Assembly (NCBI RefSeq): GCF_014133895.1
Contig: NC_050727.1
Coordinates: 186,001-250,000, forward strand
From: Torulaspora globosa
Taxonomy: Eukaryota > Ascomycota > Saccharomycetes > Saccharomycetales > Saccharomycetaceae
DNA length: 64,000 nucleotides
Direction: 5' to 3'
Position 1 is the first letter of the stretch. Every line of letters begins with the position of its first letter. Positions 40,037 through 49,213 of this stretch are shown one piece after another. Below the pieces are notes generated by a model. It saw only the letters and a list, made by a program, of their open reading frames with translations, searched no databases and was not told the origin of the DNA. The translations under genes and the position numbers were made by a program.

Positions 40037-43027
40037 TCATTTGGATGAACGTTTACCGTTACTTTGTCCCTGCTGGAAGATTATGTTGCTTCTATCAGAA
40101 TATTCCGCATCGAGCTTGAATATGCTGGAAATACACCAGTTCCACTCCACTGCCATGGCTGATGTGCAGTGATTTTTAACAACCCTCTTGAAATGCTTCA
40201 CCTGCGATGACTTTATCGCTATCATAACGCAATCGGGAACTATCTGCTCAGCACATACTTCTGCGTCTGGGGTATCGTTTATCACTAAATCGTTAATCGT
40301 AAGCTGATTCATCCGCGATGTCGGTACAACTCTTACTTCTTTTATCCCATGTGCTTTGAGAATCGACGTTATCACTTCCACGCCTCCTGGAATGTCATTC
40401 ACCAAATTAACGCTCGATAATCCAGCTCTTTCGAAGACCTTGGTAGGAAGACTTGTCATCTGGAGTAGAAGTTGCGTGTCCACTTCAGGAATCGCGTAAG
40501 TTGTCAAATTTAAGGAGAGGCAGTCCAAGGGTTGCGTGCGGTGGATAAGTTGCAGGAGATCGGTTAAAAATTCTGGCTTCAATGCGTATCTCAATGGATG
40601 AAAACTAAAGCTTTTCAGAAATTTAGCGGTTCGCATCCTTTTCGGCGCTATGATCGTATTAAGGAGTGAGAGGTTTTCTTTTGTGATTTCTTCATGAACT
40701 CTAATTCCCACCCTTTCCAGCAGTATTTTATCCAATTCTCCAATATCGTCGTGACAACCTGTGCATATGGCGTCCATGTTGTAGACCGACCTCCGGCGGC
40801 GGTTCACTTCTTCGCTACTTTTGGACTCGTCTGCAGCGTAAATCGTTCGCAAAATCTCGCTTGCCTTTTGTTCTAATAATTTGCGCCTTTCTAGCTGGGC
40901 AATCTCCTCCGGCAGCAGATCTCCTGTTCTTTTTCTCTTGGAATTTCGCTGGAACTCGTTCAGTAATTCGATGTCACTATGTAGCTTTCGTGCAGCTTTC
41001 GCTTTGGCCGCACGCCTCCCACCACTTGAGTGTAGCGTTTGGCTCGGCATCGAGGACTCAAATGGTGTTCCCGACCGTGAGATATTTTCATGAGACGTTG
41101 GAGTACCGAGGCGTCCTCTATCCGGTTGGCTCAAAATCTCAGAAGGCTGAGGCGTAGCAGTCTTTTCTGTCATTGCATCTGATGGTACCTCATTGCTCTC
41201 AGCTCCCCAAAGCTGTGACTCAGCGGTCGGTTCTTTAAGCTCTTCATATGGCGGCTTAGGAGCACTCAAACCTTCTGTAAGTACATCGTTTTCAATTTCT
41301 GGAGCGCATGGATCCTGAGTTGCTTGATCTTCCAAGTGGTCTACTGACCGGCCTGCGTCATTCTGTAGCAAGGCTTCAGCTTCATTCTCAACGATCGCCG
41401 GCCCTAAAATGACATTTGCAGTTTCAGCGGCAACGACGTTTTTATGAACTACTTTCACTTCCCCTATAGCAGTTGCTTCACATCTATCGATAGTTACTGC
41501 AGTGGCCAGTTGAGATGACGTTCTATCCTCAGCTGCAATATGCGGAGGTTCTGTTCCTGCCTTTTTTGAGCCATTACTAGGCTGTTTTACGTCCTCCTTT
41601 TGCGGCGAATCTGCTGGCATTATGGTGATCTCTTCAGGTCGCGTTACATCTCTATGTTGAGGAAGCATTTCATTCGGGCCAATCTGGCCTATTACATGCT
41701 GTAACCCACCCGCAACAGGGAACTGTTGAAATTGAGACTCAAGTGGGTCTAGTACCTTCCCGCTTTTGTATATAGTCTCCAACCACAGGTGGTTCACGAC
41801 TGTGCAGGTCTGCCATTTCTTAGCGGTTTCGAACTTCTTGCCCCACGGAAACTGCGACACAAGATGCGTATTTTTCCGTGACAGTTCCCCAGTGCTATAG
41901 CCGCCAAGTAATTCTGCCAGGCGCTGGATATAAAACCTCTGCTGTCCGTAATAGTTGGAATACGATAGGATCAGTTCATTTACATCGAACAGTTTCTTCT
42001 TAAACGGTGCAAAAATGAGTTTTGTTTTCGAAGAGATGAACTGGTTATATGACCACAGGAAAAAAATCCATATTAGATTACCAAGTTCCAGTCCGGAATC
42101 TCTTGCAACCTCGTATTCCTTTGACATGACTGAATTACCGATGTAGCAATCGGCATTCGACTGCTTAATATCATCTTCGTCAATATGACGTATCACTGTG
42201 CCGCCATTGGCTTGCAAAAATTCAACTAATGTAGCATAGAGATTTCTGTTGAGCGAAACATCCAAACCAATGACAAAGCCATGACCCTCCAATATTGTTG
42301 ACGTCTTCCTGAATCCCATGTCATCCAAGCCGTCCCAGAGGTCTTGTAGCTTTTCAGCAGATATTTCAGATGAGGCCTCCGGATCAAGTAAATGGTCTTC
42401 CAGTTTGGCAACATCAAGTGCTTTGAAGCTTTTTACTATCCACGTAGGAAACACGAAGTTGACACAGTTCGCTTTACCAAAACCCAAAACTGCTTTCACA
42501 GCGGGATCATCAGCATCCTGAGTCACAAGATGAGTTGTTTTGCTGGATAGGAAATCCATGCATGTCCCGCCCATCGCATGGACCATTTCGGTGTAGAAGA
42601 GATACTCCGAGTGGTTAAACGCATGCCTTGAAACGTAAATCTGCAAGTCTTTGAAGATGTGGCGCTCGTCTGGGGAGAATCCTGAAGTCCGATGATGTCT
42701 ATTAGTGGAAAGACAGGTAGAGACCCATTCTGACGTGACCACGGGAATCAGAAAATCGAATGCTGCGATTTCGTAAAATGGAAAGTTGCTGTCTTCACTG
42801 ATGATAAAGTTTATCATCTGATCCTGACCAAATTTTCTTACAAACCAGTTTCGCAGGGCTTCGCCGTTCGGAAGGTCGTGCTCTAGGTATTGCTCATGGA
42901 GTTCGCATCGATTACAACCGTTAGATCGCAGGAGCTGCGCTGTAATGTTCGCCGCTTCTAGTCCTTCAGCATTTGTGACAACTAGCAGGAAGTTCAGGTG
43001 CTGGAATAACTCGGAATTGGCGGCCAT
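40037..43027 (-). CDS. RTT107: Rtt107, BRCT-repeat genome-stability scaffold
   Basis: Rtt107 is a multi-BRCT scaffold that binds phosphorylated H2A, Slx4 and Smc5/6 at stalled forks. The 996-residue product (S. cerevisiae: 1,070) has four BRCT-like units in its first 440 residues, for example FLLVVTNAEGLEAANITAQL and GGTCMDFLSSKTTHLVTQDA. A long low-complexity linker rich in Glu and Pro spans about 440-700. Paired C-terminal BRCTs from about 765 end in VEWNWCISSIFKLD. The start is ATG 43027; one codon upstream is GTG. An MCB site lies 74 bases before the start. Divergent from SPO16, as in YHR153C/YHR154W. Confidence 0.93.
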   Translation of the reverse strand: MAANSELFQHLNFLLVVTNAEGLEAANITAQLLRSNGCNRCELHEQYLEHDLPNGEALRNWFVRKFGQDQMINFIISEDSNFPFYEIAAFDFLIPVVTSEWVSTCLSTNRHHRTSGFSPDERHIFKDLQIYVSRHAFNHSEYLFYTEMVHAMGGTCMDFLSSKTTHLVTQDADDPAVKAVLGFGKANCVNFVFPTWIVKSFKALDVAKLEDHLLDPEASSEISAEKLQDLWDGLDDMGFRKTSTILEGHGFVIGLDVSLNRNLYATLVEFLQANGGTVIRHIDEDDIKQSNADCYIGNSVMSKEYEVARDSGLELGNLIWIFFLWSYNQFISSKTKLIFAPFKKKLFDVNELILSYSNYYGQQRFYIQRLAELLGGYSTGELSRKNTHLVSQFPWGKKFETAKKWQTCTVVNHLWLETIYKSGKVLDPLESQFQQFPVAGGLQHVIGQIGPNEMLPQHRDVTRPEEITIMPADSPQKEDVKQPSNGSKKAGTEPPHIAAEDRTSSQLATAVTIDRCEATAIGEVKVVHKNVVAAETANVILGPAIVENEAEALLQNDAGRSVDHLEDQATQDPCAPEIENDVLTEGLSAPKPPYEELKEPTAESQLWGAESNEVPSDAMTEKTATPQPSEILSQPDRGRLGTPTSHENISRSGTPFESSMPSQTLHSSGGRRAAKAKAARKLHSDIELLNEFQRNSKRKRTGDLLPEEIAQLERRKLLEQKASEILRTIYAADESKSSEEVNRRRRSVYNMDAICTGCHDDIGELDKILLERVGIRVHEEITKENLSLLNTIIAPKRMRTAKFLKSFSFHPLRYALKPEFLTDLLQLIHRTQPLDCLSLNLTTYAIPEVDTQLLLQMTSLPTKVFERAGLSSVNLVNDIPGGVEVITSILKAHGIKEVRVVPTSRMNQLTINDLVINDTPDAEVCAEQIVPDCVMIAIKSSQVKHFKRVVKNHCTSAMAVEWNWCISSIFKLDAEYSDRSNIIFQQGQSNGKRSSK

Positions 43028-43100
43028 CACTGAGCTTTATATTTCTTTTCAAGCCGTTTTCAATCTTTGTCGATACTTCTCGCGGTTAAGAAACAAAGGG

Positions 43101-43106
43101 ACGCGT
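43101..43106. promoter_or_regulatory. MCB element of RTT107
   Basis: ACGCGT, the MBF-binding site for G1/S transcription, 74 bases upstream of the RTT107 ATG. Fits a DNA-replication-stress gene. Confidence 0.6.
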
Positions 43107-43213
43107 AAAGGACGACGTTGGCAAACAAGCCGGCATCTTGATACATGTTATTGATGAACTTCGTCGCCCATGTCCAGACCATTTTCTCTGCAATAGAGCC
43201 TTAAATCGAGCTC

Positions 43214-43456
43214 TCATCGAAGGGTTGACGGGTTAAATTCTGGTGAATCACTTAACTCAGATGGATTTGATAATTTCGCTGATAGTCCTCGTTTTGCGTA
43301 CCTCTTTGCTTGCCTTACTTCGTAATACTGAGCCAACAATTTCGAGACTAAAGATAATGCAATTAAAGGGTCCCTTACACGGAGCTGTTCGGTTGAGACA
43401 CCATGGAGACTAGAAACTCTATCTTTCAAAAATTTTGGGGTACGACTGAGTTTCAT
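43214..43456 (-). CDS. Small hypothetical ORF (80 aa)
   Basis: An 80-residue basic, probably helical frame starting MKLSRTPKFLKDRVSSLHGV, between RTT107 and SPO16. I do not recognise it. The frame is open a few codons further upstream without ATG. Length and its lack of low complexity make it slightly more convincing than chance, but there is no independent support. Confidence 0.25.
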   Translation of the reverse strand: MKLSRTPKFLKDRVSSLHGVSTEQLRVRDPLIALSLVSKLLAQYYEVRQAKRYAKRGLSAKLSNPSELSDSPEFNPSTLR

Positions 43457-43647
43457 TCGACTCACATTTGACCATGGTCATCAAAGAACCTTGTTCATCT
43501 TTAAAGCCTTCAGTCCATCTGAGACGATAATAAAGCTCACCGCTGTCGAAAACGCCTGCTGAGGTGGGAATGAGCCCCTCAATGCCCCTCTCTCATAGCT
43601 CCTAGCCACCACTTTATATCAGGTCTCTTTGGGAACCGCGTCATTGT

Positions 43648-43657
43648 TAGCCGCCGA
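43648..43657 (+). promoter_or_regulatory. URS1 (Ume6) site of SPO16
   Basis: TAGCCGCCGA, exact URS1, 119-128 bases before the ATG at 43776 and 57-66 bases before the ATG at 43714. A nine-of-ten copy, TAGCCGCCGT, lies inside the frame at 43831-43840. Predicts early meiotic expression. Confidence 0.85.
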
Positions 43658-43775
43658 GACCTCCTAAACTACTCAGTACAACTTTCAGTGGCACCAAACA
43701 AAGAAATCTAGCAATGGAAATTACAGGAGAAACAACACTTCAGGCGACGTCACTAGAAGGCTCTCCCTCTACAGA

Positions 43776-44342
43776 ATGATCAGTATCAATAACTGCCTGC
43801 TGCTTCATAGTTTAAAGCATTGTCCAAGTTTAGCCGCCGTCCGCCAAACAATGAAATCGTGTCTACCAAAAGCGCCCACGATCCTCAAGACTAGACTATC
43901 CAAGCGTAGGAACATTGTCGTCGATTTGAACTTTTCCCATACATTTATGGGAGGAACGCCTATTCGTGGCAGCTCAAGAGGTGAAATTCCCCTACGCGGA
44001 TTACATTACAGAGCAGGGAACTGCAGATCGCCTGCAATACATGTAGCAGAAGGGTCCTTCACGGAGGTTTTCATCCCACCTTGCAAAGGTGGAGCCGGTA
44101 TCGAGAACATCGATTTCGGCGGTGATTGTGAGAATCTTTTGAAACGAACCATAATGCTAATCACAAGACAATGTGGATTCGATGAGCAAGCAATGGGACT
44201 CTCACTGGCGGAAACTCACAACTTAGAAGAGCTGATTCATTACTGTAAGACTCATAGTCGGTCCTTCCACAGACCACGTGATACAAAGGCTGAATGCGAA
44301 CCAGCCAGCGATTTCCCACGTGGTAACGGCTGTTCAATATAA
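43776..44342 (+). CDS. SPO16: Spo16-like meiotic protein (ZMM)
   Basis: Spo16 pairs with Zip2 in an XPF-ERCC1-like complex that promotes meiotic crossovers. The 188-residue product is highly diverged. Its RNIVVDLNFSHTF segment aligns with the Spo16 core. Its C-terminal LLKRTIMLITRQCGFDEQA and SLAETHNLEELIHYC look like the helix-hairpin-helix end of the family. Divergence from RTT107 equals YHR153C, and an exact URS1 precedes it. The start is uncertain: ATG 43776, ATG 43851, or ATG 43714, which opens a 21-codon frame that overlaps the second ATG by ATGA and would fuse after one base change. The last 30 or so residues exceed the S. cerevisiae end and overlap Pho4 sites. Confidence 0.72.
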   Translation: MISINNCLLLHSLKHCPSLAAVRQTMKSCLPKAPTILKTRLSKRRNIVVDLNFSHTFMGGTPIRGSSRGEIPLRGLHYRAGNCRSPAIHVAEGSFTEVFIPPCKGGAGIENIDFGGDCENLLKRTIMLITRQCGFDEQAMGLSLAETHNLEELIHYCKTHSRSFHRPRDTKAECEPASDFPRGNGCSI

Positions 44343-44565
44343 CAAGCGGCACGATGGGCAGCAATACCTCTTCAAGGCCAGTGTTCTTTGGGACCACGAG
44401 AGGACCGCGAAGCTGATTTACAGCGTCTGGACGCAGGCAAAAAGTTTCGCCAACTTTTCAGTGTGTCTTGAAGGACTTTTAAGCTGTGCTTCACTCAACC
44501 ATAACCTAACTAGCGGCCCTTTCAAAGGGTGGTGTTTAACAGAGCTAACCGATTTGATTGATTGA
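44236..44565 (+). other. ATG-less open frame resembling a Tctex-type dynein light chain
   Basis: This 109-codon open stretch lies in a different frame from SPO16, overlaps its end and stops 36 bases before PHO81. It contains no ATG. The residues ISHVVTAVQYNKRHDGQQ, then KASVLWDHE and SFANFSV resemble the conserved VTCVI...G...ASSxxWD...FxV pattern of Tctex-1/DYNLT light chains, with a two-residue longer loop. No canonical 5' splice site was found upstream. It may be a decayed gene, the last exon of a gene, or coincidence. Confidence 0.25.
44275..44322 (+). promoter_or_regulatory. Two Pho4 E-boxes (CACGTG) upstream of PHO81
   Basis: CACGTG at 44275-44280 and at 44317-44322, the second in the strong Pho4 context CCCACGTGGT. 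They lie 329 and 287 bases before the PHO81 ATG and inside the SPO16 coding frame. S. cerevisiae PHO81 is a Pho4 target with an upstream CACGTG. Confidence 0.75.
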
Positions 44566-44603
44566 CAAAGAAAGAGCAGCAGTTCTACGGTTTATGATAT
44601 ATC

Positions 44604-47600
44604 ATGAAGTTTGGGAAATACTTAGAAGCCAGGCAACTGGAACTGCCTGAATACAATAGTCATTTCATCGATTACAAGGCTTTGAAAAAACTCATAAAGC
44701 AACTAGCAGTGCCGCTAACTCAGGCATCTTCCACTGATCATTTGACCTTGGATGACATTGATGAATCGACCATTTATCAGAGATTGCAGGAAAACAAGGC
44801 GTCTTTTTTCTTTAAGCTGGAGAGGGAATTGGAGAAAGTCAATTCTTATTATTTGGAGAAGGAATCTGACCTCAAGATCATTTTTGACATATTGCAAACC
44901 AAATTCAACTCTTACAGGGAGCGTGGACAATTGTCATCTAAAAAATCAGTGTCCTATGGTAATATTCTGTCAGGGTTCAAAAAGTTTCAAAGAGATTTAG
45001 GTAATTTAGAGCAATTCATTGAGCTGAATAGAACCGGCTTTGCCAAAGTACTGAAAAAGTGGGACAAAAGATCTCATTCTCATCAGAAGGAGTTTTATTT
45101 GGCTACTGTGGTTGTGGTGCAACCAATTTTTACAAGTAGCGAAGTGTCCAAACTAAACGACGCAACTTTAGGCATTTTGGATCAATTAGACGGCGTAAGC
45201 AAGGAAGATGCGCCTGATTCATATGGCTCAGAAATAAATCGAAGAAGCACGAACACGCCTATTGGGTTTATTCCTTCTCCAACTTCGAGATTATCATGTC
45301 AACAGCTTATTGTGGGTCCTAATACACCGGTGGTCCTTGATCTGGACATCGAAATAGAGAATTGGTTTCTGGAGATCGTAAACATTTCAAAGTTGAGAGA
45401 TGAGAATAAGAAATTCAGTTTGCTAAAGGAGTTCTTCATGACGAAGATGAAAGATGTTATTGACGACGCAATCCCTCAAAGTAGAATTGATAAAGGTGTG
45501 GTTCTGAAAGACTGCTTGACTAGGCTTTTCCTCCTGCTGGTAGGCAGTAGCACAATAGATGATGTGTCGCTTCATGTTTTCTATACAAGCACGAGAAATA
45601 ATATAGATCTGTCGTACTGCGATGAAAGTGACCAGGTTTTCTCCCGCAGAAATGTTTTCCATGAGGCAGGAAATTGCAGCTCACATAGCCGTATCTTTGT
45701 CCTACGTGAGGCATTGATAATGACATCTGCTATGCAGTCCGGCGATTTGCCATTCCTCAAGAAAGATAATTTGAAGGTTTTGCTTAACGCGCAAGATCTG
45801 TATTCACGAACTCCACTTCATTATGCGGCAGAGCTGGGTAAATTGGAGTTTGTTAAGCTGCTTATTTCTTCTAATCTTTTGGAGTCCGTAGATGTTCTGG
45901 ATAACCATTCACAGACTCCGTTAATTCTAGCTATAATCAACAATCACACAGAAGTGGTTCGTGAACTGCTGGTTAATGGCCATGCTGCTGCATTTCCGGA
46001 CGTGGACGAGTTTTCCAAACCACAGTTTGCACCTTTGATAGTTGCATGTTACCACAAAAACTATGGAATCGCAAAGATGATCTTAGAACAAGGACATGCG
46101 CTCTCCCCAAAGCTCAGTGATGCTAAGGGTCTTGGAACGCTACATATTGTTGCCAAGGAAGGGGGTCCTGCCGAATTGATAGAACTTCTTGTCCGTCACG
46201 GTGCTGATCCTAATGGTGTCGATAACTTCAACGTTTGGACTCCTATATTTTACGCTATTCAAGAAGGACATGCAGAGACTGTGAAAGTGCTTTTAAAATA
46301 TGGAGCAAGGTTAGACATTACAGATGAGCACGGCTTGGGACCACTTTATTACGCAATTTGGGAGTCGCATGTCGATGTTCTAAACGTTTTAATGGAGAAC
46401 TTAACCATCATACAAAACGGCAAAGAACCTGTCAATTACTTACCAATAATGACTACGAAGCCCAGGAGCCCTTCAAGCTCCTTGCAAGACATTCCTGACT
46501 TTGCTTTGCCACCTCCAATCATACCATTAAGGAAATACGGTCATAACTTTTTGGAGAAAAAGATCTTCGTAAAGCTTATCATGAAGCCTGGGAATGGTTC
46601 GATTCAATTTTTGAAGGAGGATGAAATGATCCTTTCCTCTCCCGGAAGAATTACCTTAACATCTAACTTGGCCGAAATTATACCGAGAAACATAATTCTC
46701 CCAATTTCGGAAGAAGAGGAACGTGAAGTTGCGTTTCAGGTTGATTCGATTGAAAATTTCGCCATAGATTTTGAGATATTTCCAGCTTACGGGACGAGAA
46801 TTATAGCCAAGACGACAGCGATGCCAAATTTGTTTAATCTCGAAATGGCCAATGGGACTTCTAGTACATCGTTACCGCTCTTCGATACTAAGCTGACAAA
46901 TGTCGGGACATTGACATTCGACTACCAAGTCATCATGCCGTATAACCAAAGGCCGTTGGAAATCACTAAGTATGAACCATACTGGAAGTCAACTACTGGT
47001 ACGGATGTTGACCCCGGCAAAGAAGGACAACAAATTGTTGCTTCTTCCCTATCGGGAAGTTTTATCACCGTTATGGTACGTTGGCTGAGAGATGGGACCA
47101 TTATCGTTGCACGGCGGCCATATATTGTTACGAACAATGTCAAGATTTTTCTCTGTGATTTGACTCGACAGCAATTGGAAGAGCTGCGCGGCTACAAACT
47201 CGATGATGTTATGTTCATTGACAACGAACAAACACTGAAAAATTACTTATCCACAATGATATGCACATTGAGTGATCTCTTGGAAAAAGTACCACCATCA
47301 ATTCAACTGGAAATCCAAGTGTGCTTCCCAACCAATTTAGAGATTGACACTGTTCCTCTCAATATCAGCCCCTTACTTGACCTTAACAAATTTGTTGATC
47401 AAATTCTTTTCCATATATTCGAACATGTGAGAAGGTTACGTCACTCAGGACAGAGTGTTCGTCCTGTTGTATTCAGCTCCTGTAATTGGCAAGCGTGCAC
47501 AGTTTTGAATTGGAAGCAGCCCAACTTTCCGGTCCTGTATCATATGAATGATTTAAGAAAAGTTAACGATCAATTCGTTAGAGACACTCCTCACAATCTA

Positions 47601-47882
47601 AAGGATTTAGCACTAGATCCCAGTAAAGTAACTTTTGCTGACGGTAGATCCAAGTGCTTGCATGAAATCGTTTCGTTTGCTGTCAACAATAACTTATTGG
47701 GGATCTCTTTGCCTTATGAGCTGCTGACAATTTGCAAAACGTTGATAGATGCCATCCGTGGGCATGGCCTCCTGTTGATCGGTGCCCGTCTCCCCGGTGA
47801 TGAGGGTGCGCTCAACAGCGCTGGTGTCAATGGAATCCACATGAGCTCCGAACTTGTATTTTCTGAGAGCGTAGAGATGTAA
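44604..47882 (+). CDS. PHO81: Pho81, CDK inhibitor of the phosphate pathway
   Basis: Pho81 inhibits the Pho80-Pho85 kinase in low phosphate, so that Pho4 enters the nucleus. The 1,092-residue product (S. cerevisiae: 1,178) begins with an SPX domain (MKFGKYLEARQLELPEYNSH, to about residue 190) that senses inositol polyphosphates. Ankyrin repeats run from about residue 390 to 600 (for example TPLHYAAELGKLEFVKLLI). A glycerophosphodiester-phosphodiesterase-like domain fills the C-terminal third. The minimum inhibitory region is expected between ankyrins and the C-terminal domain. Position next to NAS6 equals YGR233C. Confidence 0.95.
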   Translation: MKFGKYLEARQLELPEYNSHFIDYKALKKLIKQLAVPLTQASSTDHLTLDDIDESTIYQRLQENKASFFFKLERELEKVNSYYLEKESDLKIIFDILQTKFNSYRERGQLSSKKSVSYGNILSGFKKFQRDLGNLEQFIELNRTGFAKVLKKWDKRSHSHQKEFYLATVVVVQPIFTSSEVSKLNDATLGILDQLDGVSKEDAPDSYGSEINRRSTNTPIGFIPSPTSRLSCQQLIVGPNTPVVLDLDIEIENWFLEIVNISKLRDENKKFSLLKEFFMTKMKDVIDDAIPQSRIDKGVVLKDCLTRLFLLLVGSSTIDDVSLHVFYTSTRNNIDLSYCDESDQVFSRRNVFHEAGNCSSHSRIFVLREALIMTSAMQSGDLPFLKKDNLKVLLNAQDLYSRTPLHYAAELGKLEFVKLLISSNLLESVDVLDNHSQTPLILAIINNHTEVVRELLVNGHAAAFPDVDEFSKPQFAPLIVACYHKNYGIAKMILEQGHALSPKLSDAKGLGTLHIVAKEGGPAELIELLVRHGADPNGVDNFNVWTPIFYAIQEGHAETVKVLLKYGARLDITDEHGLGPLYYAIWESHVDVLNVLMENLTIIQNGKEPVNYLPIMTTKPRSPSSSLQDIPDFALPPPIIPLRKYGHNFLEKKIFVKLIMKPGNGSIQFLKEDEMILSSPGRITLTSNLAEIIPRNIILPISEEEEREVAFQVDSIENFAIDFEIFPAYGTRIIAKTTAMPNLFNLEMANGTSSTSLPLFDTKLTNVGTLTFDYQVIMPYNQRPLEITKYEPYWKSTTGTDVDPGKEGQQIVASSLSGSFITVMVRWLRDGTIIVARRPYIVTNNVKIFLCDLTRQQLEELRGYKLDDVMFIDNEQTLKNYLSTMICTLSDLLEKVPPSIQLEIQVCFPTNLEIDTVPLNISPLLDLNKFVDQILFHIFEHVRRLRHSGQSVRPVVFSSCNWQACTVLNWKQPNFPVLYHMNDLRKVNDQFVRDTPHNLKDLALDPSKVTFADGRSKCLHEIVSFAVNNNLLGISLPYELLTICKTLIDAIRGHGLLLIGARLPGDEGALNSAGVNGIHMSSELVFSESVEM

Positions 47883-47920
47883 TTCATGCAGTCACGGAAA
47901 CCTATGTAGTTACGAAAGCA

Positions 47921-48604
47921 TTATGATACATGATTCTTGTAATAATTCTTAATTTGCTCGTTCAACGCATAATCGATCGCTTTCAGACCTTTTGGGTCTT
48001 GCAACTGATCGTCTGCTCCAAACTTCTCGACTAGCATTACAGCGACATCGCCATGTCCTTCAGCGAAAGCGTGGAATAAAGGAGTCCAGCCATTATTGTC
48101 TGCCGCATTCACAGGGCTGTTTTTCTTGCATAGAAGCTCTACCAACACTGGCGAGCCTATAGCTGCAGCCCTATGGATAGGCATCTGCTGTCTCGAATCT
48201 TTTACACGCACCGAAGCCTTATGATCCAGCAGGAACTGACAGACTGGAACATGCTTCTTCGACACAGCTAGATGGAGCGGAGTGACACCCTGGTTAGTCT
48301 GCAGGTTCAAATCTGGCTTAATCACCCTTTCATACAGTTCCTTGACGATGCTCAGACTCCCAACAGCGCAGGCTATGTGGAAGGGCGTCCATCCAGAGTC
48401 ATCCCTGTACTCGTTGAGATCTACCGATCTCATGTGAGAGAGAAGGTAAAGCACGATTTCTTCGTGCTGGAAGGAGACTGCCCAGTGCAGAGCGATACGG
48501 CCATCGCCGTCTCTTTTCAACAGATCTCCTGGAGACGTTTCGACTGTCTCCTGAACCTTCCTGAGGTCATTATTCATACACGCATTGATAAGTGGCAGAT
48601 CCAT
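47921..48604 (-). CDS. NAS6: Nas6, proteasome assembly chaperone (gankyrin)
   Basis: Nas6 is an ankyrin-repeat chaperone that binds Rpt3 during assembly of the 19S proteasome base. The ATG at 48604 gives 227 residues (S. cerevisiae: 228) that begin MDLPLINACMNNDLRKVQE. Six or seven ankyrin repeats run the whole length, with DSGWTPFHIACAVG, GVTPLHLAVSKKH and GWTPLFHAFAEGHGD clearly visible. The frame stays open 23 codons upstream without an ATG, so the shorter start is used. Convergent with PHO81 and divergent from PHB2, as YGR232W. Confidence 0.94.
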   Translation of the reverse strand: MDLPLINACMNNDLRKVQETVETSPGDLLKRDGDGRIALHWAVSFQHEEIVLYLLSHMRSVDLNEYRDDSGWTPFHIACAVGSLSIVKELYERVIKPDLNLQTNQGVTPLHLAVSKKHVPVCQFLLDHKASVRVKDSRQQMPIHRAAAIGSPVLVELLCKKNSPVNAADNNGWTPLFHAFAEGHGDVAVMLVEKFGADDQLQDPKGLKAIDYALNEQIKNYYKNHVS

Positions 48605-49213
48605 GGTAGCCTTTTCTCGCCAGAGGGTTCCTTGCTTGAAGTAATAAGAACAACACCTTATAGGGATTCGCACTGACAGGCGAACGCTCTATAGGTATCA
48701 AGTAAAACAGGTCTACATCACCTACCGATGAGCCACTGCACGTAATTACCAGTACACAATTCTCATGCTACGACGGTTCCATTGGCCAACAAACAGACAC
48801 ACGTCTGCGATGTTCCAGACCACCCACGCTGAGCAAGCTCAGCGTACACACGGTCTCCGACGCCGCCTGGCCGCTTAAATACGTTCCGAAGTTACACTAC
48901 ACACATTGCCAAGGTCCATTTCCGGACCACTTGGATGCTGGCCACGGTGTCTGCTAACACCACGCTCAGACCAGCTATCGGAACCGTTTCTTCGGGAAAA
49001 AGGTCCGCAACAGGTCCATTGGCAGCCGTCAAGCCAAGCTAGAGCACCGCCGGGGGTCAATGGCTGGCCAGCAGGTCTTTATGAAGTTGAAGGCTTAAAG
49101 ACACCTTCTGCAGGTGACCCGGACTTATAAGGTCTAAGGCACTTAAGGTGGCAAAGGACTACTTGGCATGAGAATCAACACTGGAAGAGCAAGGAGCAGA
49201 TAGTCTATCGAGT
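48605..49213. promoter_or_regulatory. Divergent promoter NAS6 / PHB2
   Basis: About 610 bases. It holds the PACE element described separately and TTCGGGAA (near 48994), a two-unit heat-shock-like element. No RNA gene seen. Confidence 0.4.
49147..49155 (+). promoter_or_regulatory. PACE (Rpn4) element between NAS6 and PHB2
   Basis: GGTGGCAAA, exact proteasome-associated control element, 58 bases before the PHB2 ATG and about 540 bases from NAS6. NAS6 is a typical Rpn4 target; the site is nearer PHB2, so its target is uncertain. Confidence 0.7.
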
